Shown here piece by piece: positions 33,565 to 41,356 of a stretch of DNA of 64,000 nucleotides. Where the stretch lies: the NCBI GenBank assembly GCA_003487665.1, contig DNFA01000015.1, positions 88,009 to 152,008 of the forward strand, read 5' to 3'. The notes beneath the pieces were generated by a model. That model was given only the letters and a program-made list of their open reading frames with translations. It did not search any database and was not told the DNA's origin. The stretch is from Oscillibacter sp. (lineage in GTDB: Bacteria; Bacillota; Clostridia; Oscillospirales; Oscillospiraceae). Every line of letters begins with the position of its first letter. Positions within the stretch are counted from its first letter, which is position 1. The translations under genes were made by a program, and so were the position numbers.

Positions 33565-34431
33565 TCACTCCTCCTTGCCGTACTGCTTGAATGTGCTCAG
33601 ATCGTATGCCCCGGCCACGCCGTTACACTCGATTTCTCGGTCGATGAAGTCCTGATCTGTCAGGCTGATGGTTCCGTCGTTACTCAGGTCAGCCGCCTTT
33701 TCCTCTGCCCCTTCGTGGCTGTCAGCCCAGATAATCACGCTTCTGGACAGCGTTTCTCGGACTGTCACGCTGTACGGGCGCAGACCGTCCGCTGTCGCGT
33801 CCGTGGACTCCGTCCATCCGTTCGCAGCGTCTACGAACTTGGCCGTCAACTCCTCAGCCGTCACATGAAGCGTCGGTCGGTCTGCAGTAGGCTCAACACC
33901 TACCCATTCAAACCACGGGTGGTCTGCCGCGGTGACGCTGCCAAAGCGGTCATCAGGCAAACCAACCTGCGACGGGATGAAGTAAACACCTTCATCGAGG
34001 CTGGCCTCGATGGCCTTTTCCTGTTCCTCGCTCATGCTGCCGGCAATCACAACCTCGTGACGCATCTTGTAGTTGTCGGCGTCGCGGTACAGGTAACTGA
34101 TCTTGGTGTTGACCCGCGCCAGCCAGCCAAGCGTGTCGTTCATCGCTTCATCAAGCGACGCATACGGGTTTCGGACGTTGGCATTTTCATTGAAGCCGTT
34201 GACCACGTGCAACATGGCCTCCTCAATGCTCCGATAGCGCCTGCAGATGGTTTCCGCCGTTCCCTTGTGGTGCCCAGCAACCCCGAATGTGAACGGCTGG
34301 TAGCTGTCGTCCTCCTTGTGGATGCCGAGGCTCCAGTGCTTGTACTCGAACAGTTCGTTGTGCCCTGCCTCCCAGCCGGCAGCCTCCTTGAGCCACTGCA
34401 ACACCAACTCTTTCGTCAGGCGTCTGCTCAT
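33565..34431 (-). CDS. DpnD/PcfM-domain protein
   Basis: A 288-aa protein, largest of the early operon. The C-terminal part (PYSVTVRETLSRSVIIWADS, then EGAEEKAADLSNDGTISLTDQDF) matches the small DpnD/PcfM domain found in mobile elements. The N-terminal 200 residues contain WEAGHNELFEYKHWSLGIHK and HPWFEWVGVEPTADRP and are not recognised. Site GGAGGAAG. Function unknown. Confidence 0.68.
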   Translation of the reverse strand: MSRRLTKELVLQWLKEAAGWEAGHNELFEYKHWSLGIHKEDDSYQPFTFGVAGHHKGTAETICRRYRSIEEAMLHVVNGFNENANVRNPYASLDEAMNDTLGWLARVNTKISYLYRDADNYKMRHEVVIAGSMSEEQEKAIEASLDEGVYFIPSQVGLPDDRFGSVTAADHPWFEWVGVEPTADRPTLHVTAEELTAKFVDAANGWTESTDATADGLRPYSVTVRETLSRSVIIWADSHEGAEEKAADLSNDGTISLTDQDFIDREIECNGVAGAYDLSTFKQYGKEE

Positions 34432-34898
34432 GCTTCTTCCTCCTCGTCCAAATCGTAGTGATGGATGACAGTCGGTTCGTCATGCCCAATGTCATACACG
34501 GTCGTCAGCATCCTGCCGTCGTGGCTGTCATATTCGACGCAGGCGATCATCTCTGGGTCGCGTCCCTCACGGATCAGGTCCACATACACGCCGGGATAGT
34601 CAGTCAGAATATCCCCGCCGCCGTGCTTTGCTTGGATGCGCAGCTCGCCCAGCGGCGTCTTCACGCGGAACTCTCTTTTCTGCTGGGGTGCCTCCGCTTC
34701 GTTGAACATCTCCACTTCCTTCTGGCGGTAATAGTCGAGAGCATCGCGGAACTTCTCAGCGGAGAAGACTCGCGTCTCTGTCGTGTGGGCCACCTTGTCC
34801 CACGCGGTCACGAGTAGCTCAATGAAACCCTTCTCGCAGTCGATGTTCTGCTTCATGGTCAGGTTGAAATCCTGCTCGTCCCGGACTTTCAGAATCAT
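34428..34898 (-). CDS. Early-operon protein of unknown function, acidic end
   Basis: A 156-aa protein (MILKVRDEQDFNLTMKQNID). The middle is beta-rich (KREFRVKTPLGELRIQAKH, YPGVYVDLIREG) and the last residues are nearly all acidic (DLDEEEEA). ATG 34898 has GAGGAGGGAG. No family recognised. Confidence 0.62.
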   Translation of the reverse strand: MILKVRDEQDFNLTMKQNIDCEKGFIELLVTAWDKVAHTTETRVFSAEKFRDALDYYRQKEVEMFNEAEAPQQKREFRVKTPLGELRIQAKHGGGDILTDYPGVYVDLIREGRDPEMIACVEYDSHDGRMLTTVYDIGHDEPTVIHHYDLDEEEEA

Positions 34899-34911
34899 GT
34901 CTTCTCCCTCC

Positions 34912-35211
34912 TCAATACTTACACTTGATGCCGAAGTCATTCTCGATACAACTCTGAATGAGCTGGCCCATTCGCCACACCTGATCTGTGACCAGCGTAA
35001 ACCCGCTTGCTCCCCAGTGCCACGAGAAGCTCTTGCCGTTCTTTCGGAACAACGTGCAGGTCACATCTCTTCCTTTCGTCAGGCGCATCATCACTTCATC
35101 TCCATTGAAGCAGCCGAGCGAGATCAGGTTCATTTCCTGCCCGTCTTTCACCTTCAGTACCACGCAGGCATCGTTGTTTGACAACAGTTCCACCATGTCC
35201 TTCAGTTTCAT
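34912..35211 (-). CDS. Small early-operon protein of unknown function
   Basis: A 99-aa protein (MKLKDMVELLSNNDACVVLK) with a beta-rich core (MNLISLGCFNGDEVMMRLTK, VTCTLFRKNGKSFSWHW). ATG 35211 follows AGGAGGAATGCGA. Not recognised. Confidence 0.6.
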   Translation of the reverse strand: MKLKDMVELLSNNDACVVLKVKDGQEMNLISLGCFNGDEVMMRLTKGRDVTCTLFRKNGKSFSWHWGASGFTLVTDQVWRMGQLIQSCIENDFGIKCKY

Positions 35212-35224
35212 TTCGCATTCCTCC

Positions 35225-35521
35225 TTATCTCTTATGTACGGCATAGACCGTCATCCCTGCGCTGTTCTTCACAACGCGATCCTCGAACTCCTGCTCCGAC
35301 ATCGGTTCAAGATAGAAGCGGACCGTGTCGAGATCCCCATCGCTGTCGTATTCTTTCACGCCGTACAAGACGTGATCTGCGCCGGTCTCTTTCAGGACCT
35401 TGATGGCTTCAGCCTCAAACTTCTGAAGCTCCCGCCCGACATCTCGGATAGGCATCTGCCCGAACGCGACCAGCCCTCTCTCCGTCCAATGTCTCCACCG
35501 GACCCACCCGCCATTTTTCAT
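35225..35521 (-). CDS. Small early-operon protein of unknown function
   Basis: A 98-aa protein (MKNGGWVRWRHWTERGLVAF). N-terminus is Trp/Arg-rich, then a helix (LQKFEAEAIKVLKETGAD) and acidic strands. Start overlaps the stop of the gene before it. Not recognised. Confidence 0.58.
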   Translation of the reverse strand: MKNGGWVRWRHWTERGLVAFGQMPIRDVGRELQKFEAEAIKVLKETGADHVLYGVKEYDSDGDLDTVRFYLEPMSEQEFEDRVVKNSAGMTVYAVHKR

Positions 35522-35886
35522 ACCGCATACCTCCGTCCGCTCAGGACATCGACCACCGTAGTTCCGGCGCCGAAAACCGATCTCATTTCGTGCATCTCTT
35601 CGCCGCTGGGCTGCCGACTGGCGTAACCTTTCAGAGCCTCCCGCACCTCTGCTTCGTAGGTGGCGCGAGTGGCGGACACGTTCACGCAGTCAGGAGCGAC
35701 CAACTCGACCTTTTCGAGCATATCGTCGGCCAGCGCGCGGCCAATGCTGTTGCGGGCAACGCCGTCGGCGTCAATGGTAATCTTGCACGAGTCCAAGTCG
35801 GACTTCACGCGCTCAAGTTCCTTCTGGGCTTCATTCTGCCAAAACTGGCCGAGCTTTCCGCTGAGTTCCATCTGAAATCTGGTCAT
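35518..35886 (-). CDS. First gene of early operon, unknown function
   Basis: A 122-aa protein (MTRFQMELSGKLGQFWQNEA) mostly helical. Start has TAGGAGG and the gene directly follows the repressor-site promoter at 35916-35970, so it is the first transcribed gene after induction. Not recognised. Confidence 0.62.
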   Translation of the reverse strand: MTRFQMELSGKLGQFWQNEAQKELERVKSDLDSCKITIDADGVARNSIGRALADDMLEKVELVAPDCVNVSATRATYEAEVREALKGYASRQPSGEEMHEMRSVFGAGTTVVDVLSGRRYAV

Positions 35887-35915
35887 CGTTATTTCCTCCT
35901 ACTGGTTATCTTGGA

Positions 35916-35970
35916 TTATCCATCTGGTTATCTTATGAGTATATTATACTGCATTACCTACCTAAGTCAA
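35916..35970 (-). promoter_or_regulatory. Early promoter with repressor operator
   Basis: On the - strand TTGACT, 16-base spacer and TATAAT (35943-35948). Just past the start point lies TTATCCATCTGGTTAT (35916-35931), the same site type as in the immunity region. A second half-site TGGTTAT is at 35903. The spacer starts TAGGTAGG like the DUF488 promoter. Confidence 0.8.
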
Positions 35971-36040
35971 TAGATTTACGTTAATTGTTTCATATTATTT
36001 CTATAATTATAAATCATTCCGTTAATACTCTGCGCAGGCA

Positions 36041-36070
36041 GAAAAAGAGCAGGCCGCGAAGCCTGCTCTC
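36041..36070 (-). terminator. Intrinsic terminator after late regulator gene
   Basis: Perfect 9-bp stem AGAGCAGGC/GCCTGCTCT with 6-base loop and TTTTT on the - strand, 7 bases after the ArpU-like gene stop. It isolates the replication operon from the early promoter region. Confidence 0.88.
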
Positions 36071-36076
36071 GGTTTC

Positions 36077-36595
36077 CTATTCAGTTTCGTCGTAGTCGTC
36101 GGGGTTCCACATCAGGCCGTTATCTTCGATGTACTGGGCCATGCTCAATAAAGCTCTGCCGTGGAGTTTGAACACCCGCTTGCGGTACATATCCTCCCGT
36201 TCCAACAGATCCTCCTCGTCCCCGTACAGCAGATCCACCACATCGCCCCAGCTTGCCCCGTCGAGGTATCGGCTTCGGATGACAGCCCGCTCGTCGGAGT
36301 GTTTCAGCCGACGGATGATTTTCTCGAAGAACATCCTCTCCCGCCGTCTGTGTTCCAGCGTCGCCCGGATGTCTTCCTCAAGGTCGAACTTCTGCTGCAT
36401 CAAGTCTGAGATGCGGTCGTTGGATGGGCTCGGCGATTTTGGCATATCCGTGAGGGCTTGGGCTCCCACGCCTACCAGCTTCGTCTCCAACCGCTCCAGC
36501 CTCTCGGACTGATTTTCGATTTCACGCCTCAGATCACGGAGGTCTATCAGCCGTTGCTTGACGGCCTCGACGTCGTAGTGTTTTTCCTCGTTCAT
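36077..36595 (-). CDS. ArpU/DUF1492-like phage transcription regulator
   Basis: A 172-aa protein. Residues 1-100 are coiled coil (LIDLRDLRREIENQSERLER, FDLEEDIRATLEHRRRERM), followed by a sigma region-4-like helix-turn-helix (DERAVIRSRYLDGASWGDVV, REDMYRKRVFKLHGRALLSM). This is the layout of DUF1492/ArpU proteins that often activate phage late genes. It is the last gene of the replication operon and is followed by a strong terminator. Confidence 0.8.
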   Translation of the reverse strand: MNEEKHYDVEAVKQRLIDLRDLRREIENQSERLERLETKLVGVGAQALTDMPKSPSPSNDRISDLMQQKFDLEEDIRATLEHRRRERMFFEKIIRRLKHSDERAVIRSRYLDGASWGDVVDLLYGDEEDLLEREDMYRKRVFKLHGRALLSMAQYIEDNGLMWNPDDYDETE

Positions 36596-36644
36596 AGAGT
36601 TCGGAAGCCCCGTTCACCTCACTTTCGCTCTGGCCCCGCGAGGC

Positions 36645-36977
36645 TCACGCCTGCTTGACCCACTCATACCTCTTCTCAAAGGGTTCAAAGTCCTTCTCGC
36701 CGAGGATGCCCTTCAGGTTCATGTCCATCTTGATCTGCCAATAGTCCTGCTCGTCACCCTTCTCAAGAGCGCCGTGGTACTTGTCGAAGACCTTGCCCCA
36801 CGCCTCCACCACGCGGCGGATGCGCTTTTCGCCAAAGACATCCTTCCCCATGACGGCCGGGTCGTTCAAGGTGAGAATGAGCGTATCGGTCATAAACTGG
36901 ATGTACGTCTCTTTCTCAGCCTGCCGGTAGACGTTGACCGTGTTCCTCTGCCGTTGCAGGTATCCGTTCTTTCCCAT
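36645..36977 (-). CDS. Conserved-type phage protein of unknown function
   Basis: A 110-aa helical protein (MGKNGYLQRQRNTVNVYRQA) with ETYIQFMTDTLILTLNDPAV and a Tyr/Trp-rich end. Such proteins are common near replication genes in Firmicutes phages; I know no function. Site AAGGAGGG. Confidence 0.65.
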   Translation of the reverse strand: MGKNGYLQRQRNTVNVYRQAEKETYIQFMTDTLILTLNDPAVMGKDVFGEKRIRRVVEAWGKVFDKYHGALEKGDEQDYWQIKMDMNLKGILGEKDFEPFEKRYEWVKQA

Positions 36978-36989
36978 GACTATCCCTCC

Positions 36990-38162
36990 TTATGACGATG
37001 CTTTGAAGTTGTAGATGGGCTTGATAATCTCCAGCACGTCGCAGGTCGGGCCGATGCAGCCCATGATCTCCTTCATGTCCTTGTAGGCGAACGGCGCCTC
37101 GTCTATGGTGTCGTAGCTGATGCAGGAGCTATGCACGTTCCGCATCGTCTCTCGGTAGGCTCCGAGGGAAATTGACTCGCGGGCCTTGCTGCGGGACATC
37201 AGGCGGCCAGCTCCATGCGGTGCCGACTGGTTCCAATCGTCGTTGCCCTTGCCGACACAGACCAGAGAACCGTCGCGCATATTCATCGGAATAATCAGGC
37301 GCTCACCCTTCTTGGCAGACACGGCGCCTTTCCGCAGGATCATGCTCTCGTGGTCAATGTAGTTGTGCACGGTCGTAAACTGCTCCTGCGGGACGATGTG
37401 CATAGCTTTCAGGATGGCCTTTGCGATGGCCTGACGGTTGGCCTCCGCGTAACGCTGGATGATTTCCATGTCGCTCAGGTAGTCATCCATCAGCTCGCCG
37501 GTCAGGTACGCGAGGTCGGGTACTCCGAAGTCGCTGTGCTGCTTTCTCAGTTCTTCCAGCGCACCGGCGATTTCCTTCTGTCGGCCAGCAGCCTTGTACT
37601 CGGCGACGACACGGCTGATTTCCTCGCTGGTGGGCTTCGTCATGGCCTCCATCGCTCTGTGCTGATGCCAGTTCGCCACCTCAAGGCCGAGCTTTCGGCT
37701 GCCGGTGTGGATCACCAGCCAGAGGCCGCCGCTCTTATCCTTGTCAACCTCGATGAAGTGATTGCCACCGCCGAGCGTCCCGATGCTGAGGAGCGCACGG
37801 CTGTTGTCGATGCCGACGCATTTCAGGCCGCTCAGGTCGAACCACTCCTTCGGGTAGTTGTGGGTGCAGAACCCGGCCGGCACATTCCAGCGGATGGCTT
37901 TATCCAGCTCGTCAAGGTCGAGCCTCACCCGTCCCAGCTTGACGGCCAGCATACCGCAGCCGATGTCCACGCCCACGAGGTTCGGGCAGACGCGGTCGTG
38001 AATGGTCATCGTCGTTCCGATAGTACACCCAGCGCCGGCGTGAACGTCGGGCATGATCCGCACCTTGGAGCCGTCACTCACGGGATGGTGGGACAGCTTC
38101 TCGATCTGCTCCGTCGCTTCCTGCTCGATGGTCTTCGCAAAAATCTTCACATCATTGGTCAT
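36990..38162 (-). CDS. rtcB: RtcB-family RNA ligase
   Basis: A 390-aa RNA ligase that joins 2',3'-cyclic phosphate or 3'-phosphate ends to 5'-OH ends, using GTP and Mn. Metal and guanylate motifs are present: MPDVHAGAGCTIGTT, NLVGVDIGCGM, GTLGGGNHFIEV, VIHTGSRKLG, NYIDHES and SAPHGAGRLMSR with the His used for guanylation. Its presence with phage tRNA genes suggests repair of tRNAs cut by host nucleases. Good site (AAAGGAAAAG). Confidence 0.9.
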   Translation of the reverse strand: MTNDVKIFAKTIEQEATEQIEKLSHHPVSDGSKVRIMPDVHAGAGCTIGTTMTIHDRVCPNLVGVDIGCGMLAVKLGRVRLDLDELDKAIRWNVPAGFCTHNYPKEWFDLSGLKCVGIDNSRALLSIGTLGGGNHFIEVDKDKSGGLWLVIHTGSRKLGLEVANWHQHRAMEAMTKPTSEEISRVVAEYKAAGRQKEIAGALEELRKQHSDFGVPDLAYLTGELMDDYLSDMEIIQRYAEANRQAIAKAILKAMHIVPQEQFTTVHNYIDHESMILRKGAVSAKKGERLIIPMNMRDGSLVCVGKGNDDWNQSAPHGAGRLMSRSKARESISLGAYRETMRNVHSSCISYDTIDEAPFAYKDMKEIMGCIGPTCDVLEIIKPIYNFKASS

Positions 38163-38174
38163 CGTCTTTTCCTT

Positions 38175-38945
38175 TCACTCGCTCCACGGAAACTCTGTGA
38201 TAATGTCGTCCCCCCAAATGGGCTTCATGCTGTCCTTCATGAAGACCGGCTTGCCGAGCGCCTTGGCCTGCTCGACCACGCCCTCGATCCACTCGCGCTT
38301 CGGGACGACCTTATCCTTGCGGTTGCCAGTCTCCGCGCCGAGGATGAACCAGTCCATCGACTCCATAATGTCCTTCTTGGGATTGCCCAGAGGCCCCAAA
38401 ATCGGCTCGATGCTGGCGAAGGTGTGGTGTTCATCCGACCAGAACATCGGCACATCGCGCTCGGTCGTCGTTGAGCCGTACCAGAACTCGTCGCCGGCAG
38501 GCAGCAGGCCCGCCTCGTACAGTCGGATGTAACGCGCTGGGTTTTTGGTGAGGAACAGGTATCTGTGCCCGGAGGCGGCCTTGCAGGCGTCGAACACCTT
38601 CTTGATCCACTCGTCAGGCACCCAATCCCCGAACAGGTCAGCCATCGAACAGACGAAAATCGTCTTGCCGAACCCCTTCGTCAGCGGGTCATTGAGGCGG
38701 TACTCATGGAACGTAGGCGTGAAGCCGAAGGGGTACGCCGCATTTCGGACGACGCCGTCCTTGCTGGTAACAGTCAGCCGTTCCTTCAGGTACACCACAT
38801 TCTCGTCGGTCTCTCCGCCGGCCGCACAGTCGCAGCCTTTGAAGCGATTCGCCGTCGATCTGGCGTAACAGTACGGGCACGGATGGTAGCAGCCGCTCAC
38901 GGGGTTCCATGTGCTGTCGCACCACTCGATCTTACTCTTTTCCAT
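38175..38945 (-). CDS. DUF5131 (Gp37/Gp68) radical-SAM-like protein
   Basis: A 256-aa protein with a Cys19-x3-Cys23-x2-Cys26 cluster (SGCYHPCPYCYAR) that could bind a 4Fe-4S cluster and SAM, and DUF5131 markers (VCSMADLFGDWVPDEW, FLTKNPARY, ASIEPILGPL, ILGAETGNRK). The family is common in phages, reaction unknown. It lies 12 bases from RtcB. It would be another SAM user if active. Confidence 0.82.
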   Translation of the reverse strand: MEKSKIEWCDSTWNPVSGCYHPCPYCYARSTANRFKGCDCAAGGETDENVVYLKERLTVTSKDGVVRNAAYPFGFTPTFHEYRLNDPLTKGFGKTIFVCSMADLFGDWVPDEWIKKVFDACKAASGHRYLFLTKNPARYIRLYEAGLLPAGDEFWYGSTTTERDVPMFWSDEHHTFASIEPILGPLGNPKKDIMESMDWFILGAETGNRKDKVVPKREWIEGVVEQAKALGKPVFMKDSMKPIWGDDIITEFPWSE

Positions 38946-38959
38946 TCGATGCTCTCCTA

Positions 38960-39400
38960 TCAGAACGGCAGTTCGCCGGCGTCGTCATCGGGAATCTCGG
39001 AAAAATCTCCGCTGGGCTGCTGGTAGCTGTTGTCGTAGCTGCCACCGTAGCTTCCGCCTCCAGACCGATTACCGCCGTCCTTGTTGCTGTCCCCGAAATA
39101 GACATTGTCGGCCACAACCTCCGCGCTGCGGCGGTTATTGCCCTCCTTGTCCTTCCAGTCGCGGATCTGGAGCCGGCCTTCCACGACGGCCATGCGGCCC
39201 TTGGCGAAGTATTTGCTCACAAATTCGGCGGTGTTGCGCCAAGCCACGATGTCGATGAAGTCCGTCTCTTTCTCGCCCCCCTGCCCCTTGAAGTCGCGGT
39301 CAACGGCCAGTGCAAACGAGGTCACGGCCGTCCCGCTTCCGGTGCGCCGCAGTTCGGGGTCACGGGTCAATCTGCCCATCAAGATTATCTTGTTCAGCAT
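38960..39400 (-). CDS. ssb: Single-stranded DNA-binding protein
   Basis: A 146-aa SSB: OB-fold core MLNKIILMGRLTRDPELRRT, FALAVDRDF, DFIDIVAWRNTAEFVSKYF, VEGRLQIRDW; then a Gly/Ser/Asn-rich linker and the conserved acidic tip ending DDDAGELPF, which recruits repair and replication partners. Starts inside the end of the HNH gene (41-base overlap). Confidence 0.95.
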   Translation of the reverse strand: MLNKIILMGRLTRDPELRRTGSGTAVTSFALAVDRDFKGQGGEKETDFIDIVAWRNTAEFVSKYFAKGRMAVVEGRLQIRDWKDKEGNNRRSAEVVADNVYFGDSNKDGGNRSGGGSYGGSYDNSYQQPSGDFSEIPDDDAGELPF

Positions 39401-40088
39401 TCTCGGTTTCTTCCTTTCGTTTCAGTCTGTATAGCTTGCACAGGTGCTTATCCAGCAGGACGCCTCTCGTGAGGTGGTGCTTCTTCTGGAACGTCAGCCA
39501 CCCTATCACGTGAACTTCGGAATGGTGCTCCCTGCAAAGCGGGAGCACCTCCATTCCCTCGTGAATGATCTCCTCGCGGTCGCGGCCTGCGCCGACATGA
39601 TCGACGTGGTGCAGGTCGCACGGTTTCCCGCAGATGCAGCACTTCTTGCTCACCAAGCAAGCGTACACATAGTCCTGAACATCATCCACGAAATCGAGCA
39701 GAGAGAAGCTGCACGGAATGTCCCAGTCGAGGATGAACCGCACCAAAAACCGCTGGAACGCACACACAAGGCTCATAGGGGCGTTGCTCAGGGAGAACAT
39801 CTGGTCAGCCGTCTCCTGCAGGTCTTCTGCGATGAACTTCAGCTTCATGTACTCCTTGGTCGGGTCAAGCCCCATGCCGGTGTAGTTCGAGATCTCTCGA
39901 ATGAGCTTGTAACAGGTGCGCCTCTGCTTATCGGACAGCGGGCGACTGTCGATCATCTGGATATTGCACTCCTTGTACTCGCGCTTCAGGAGCATCGGCC
40001 AGTCGTCGTAGCGGGCCTTGATGGTCACGATGCCGTGCTTGTCGATGTCAACGATCCTGCCTCGCACTATGTCGATTGGGCTTTTCAT
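39360..40088 (-). CDS. Phage HNHc-type nuclease
   Basis: A 242-aa protein. The C-terminal part has KKCCICGKPCDLHHVDHVGAG-type HNH elements (CCICGKPCDLHHVDHVG) and EVLPLCREHHSEVH, matching putative HNHc nucleases of phage recombination modules. N-terminal half is helical with RTCYKLIREISNYTGMG. Possibly a structure-specific nuclease acting with RusA and RecT. Site GAGGAGGG. Confidence 0.8.
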   Translation of the reverse strand: MKSPIDIVRGRIVDIDKHGIVTIKARYDDWPMLLKREYKECNIQMIDSRPLSDKQRRTCYKLIREISNYTGMGLDPTKEYMKLKFIAEDLQETADQMFSLSNAPMSLVCAFQRFLVRFILDWDIPCSFSLLDFVDDVQDYVYACLVSKKCCICGKPCDLHHVDHVGAGRDREEIIHEGMEVLPLCREHHSEVHVIGWLTFQKKHHLTRGVLLDKHLCKLYRLKRKEETENAEQDNLDGQIDP

Positions 40089-40106
40089 GCCAGCCCTCCT
40101 CTCTGC

Positions 40107-41111
40107 TCAAATCGCGGTTCGTTGCGCCTCGGGTTCGTCGTACTCGTAGCCGTTGGGCTCGTTCTCGTCAGCAGGTTCCTCGGTGACAGGCTCTTCCTCT
40201 GCGGCAGCGTCGGTCGCATCCGTCTCCTCGGTCGGCTCCTCTTCGCCCGAAGCCTCTTCCTCGGCGGCATCCTCCATGCCGACATGGGGAGAGTCGATGT
40301 CGAACAGAACCTCGCTGCAATCCTCACACTCAATGGAGATGTTCACGATCTCGTCATCGCCATAGCCGATGCACACGACGGCGTGACCGACATGGGGGCT
40401 CAGCTTCTCAGCGGAGCAGTAGAACGGGTTCTCGGGGCTGGTCGCGGAGGACAGGACAACCTTGTTGCCCTGCGTACGGACGGTGTAATTGCCCATCGCC
40501 TCGGTGACATTCATCGTCTCACCGATGAACTGGCGGAGCCAACCGAAGGGCTTGGACGGATCATGCGCGGGGTCGATGGCTTTCTCCTCAAACTCGCCAG
40601 CAGCGTCAGGAGTAGCGTCTTCTGTGTCCGCAGGTCCAGCTTCCTCCCCGTCGATTACGCTGCTTTCATGGGCCGCAGGAAGCCCTCTGGGGCCTTCGTC
40701 AACGACGTCATATTGGGTGTTGGCGAAGTCAGCAGAATCGCCGTCACCATCAAAGAGTGTGGTCTGGCCGTTGTCGATGTCGCGGTAGAAATACTGGCCG
40801 CTGGCCTTATCGAAGACCAACTCGAAGTTACCGGAGAAGCTGCCGCTCTTCTTCTCCTTGCGCTGGATGACGTAGGCGACGGTGTGGTCGAACTTCGGCT
40901 TCGTCACCTCTCTGGTCTGATGGCCGCCGGCCACGGTGTAGTCGGGGGCCGAGTCATCGGTGAGGGTGATTTTGACCTTAATGTTGATCTCGCCGGTGTT
41001 CTGCTCCGTCTCGATCATGCCAGCCAGCACGTCACGGAGCGTGGTGTCGAAGTCGGCGCACAGGCTGTTGAAAGCCTCGCCTCTCAGGGACAGAGAATAG
41101 TCCTTGCTCAT
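40107..41111 (-). CDS. Phage replication-region protein with long acidic tail
   Basis: A 334-aa protein starting MSKDYSLSLRGEAFNSLCAD. Residues 1-130 include FDTTLRDVLAGMIETEQNTG and INIKVKITLTDDSAPDYTV; a linker rich in Asp, Ala and Pro leads to a second domain (PFGWLRQFIGETMNVTEAMG, VVLSSATSPENPFYCS) and a highly acidic end. I do not recognise the family. ATG 41111 has AAGGAGGAAAA. Confidence 0.65.
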   Translation of the reverse strand: MSKDYSLSLRGEAFNSLCADFDTTLRDVLAGMIETEQNTGEINIKVKITLTDDSAPDYTVAGGHQTREVTKPKFDHTVAYVIQRKEKKSGSFSGNFELVFDKASGQYFYRDIDNGQTTLFDGDGDSADFANTQYDVVDEGPRGLPAAHESSVIDGEEAGPADTEDATPDAAGEFEEKAIDPAHDPSKPFGWLRQFIGETMNVTEAMGNYTVRTQGNKVVLSSATSPENPFYCSAEKLSPHVGHAVVCIGYGDDEIVNISIECEDCSEVLFDIDSPHVGMEDAAEEEASGEEEPTEETDATDAAAEEEPVTEEPADENEPNGYEYDEPEAQRTAI

Positions 41112-41125
41112 GGTATTTTCCTCCT

Positions 41126-41356
41126 TCATTTTGTCGTGTCGCGGATGTACTTGTTTCGGCAGGCTTCACAGCAGAAGTCGTGCCACTCGCCATCCACCTT
41201 TGTCGTGATCCATCCGAGCCGCTCTCGCAGCTCTTTCCGGTGGGCCTTCGAGTCGATGTCCTCGCTATCGAACGGGAACGAAACGTCCTTGCCACAGCAG
41301 TCGCACGAGTACACGGCTTCGCCTTCCCAATAGCCGCTAAACTCCAGATCTCTCAT
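41126..41356 (-). CDS. Small zinc-finger protein
   Basis: A 76-aa protein with two Cys pairs: SCDCCGKD near the start and FCCEACRNKYIRD at the end, likely binding one zinc. Between them is WITTKVDGEWHD. It overlaps the stop of the preceding gene (ATGA). Function unknown. Confidence 0.68.
   Translation of the reverse strand: MRDLEFSGYWEGEAVYSCDCCGKDVSFPFDSEDIDSKAHRKELRERLGWITTKVDGEWHDFCCEACRNKYIRDTTK

Noticed and set aside
39444..41333. 629-codon + strand frame
   Set aside because: Runs antisense through HNH, acidic-tail and zinc-finger genes that have proper starts; no ribosome site.
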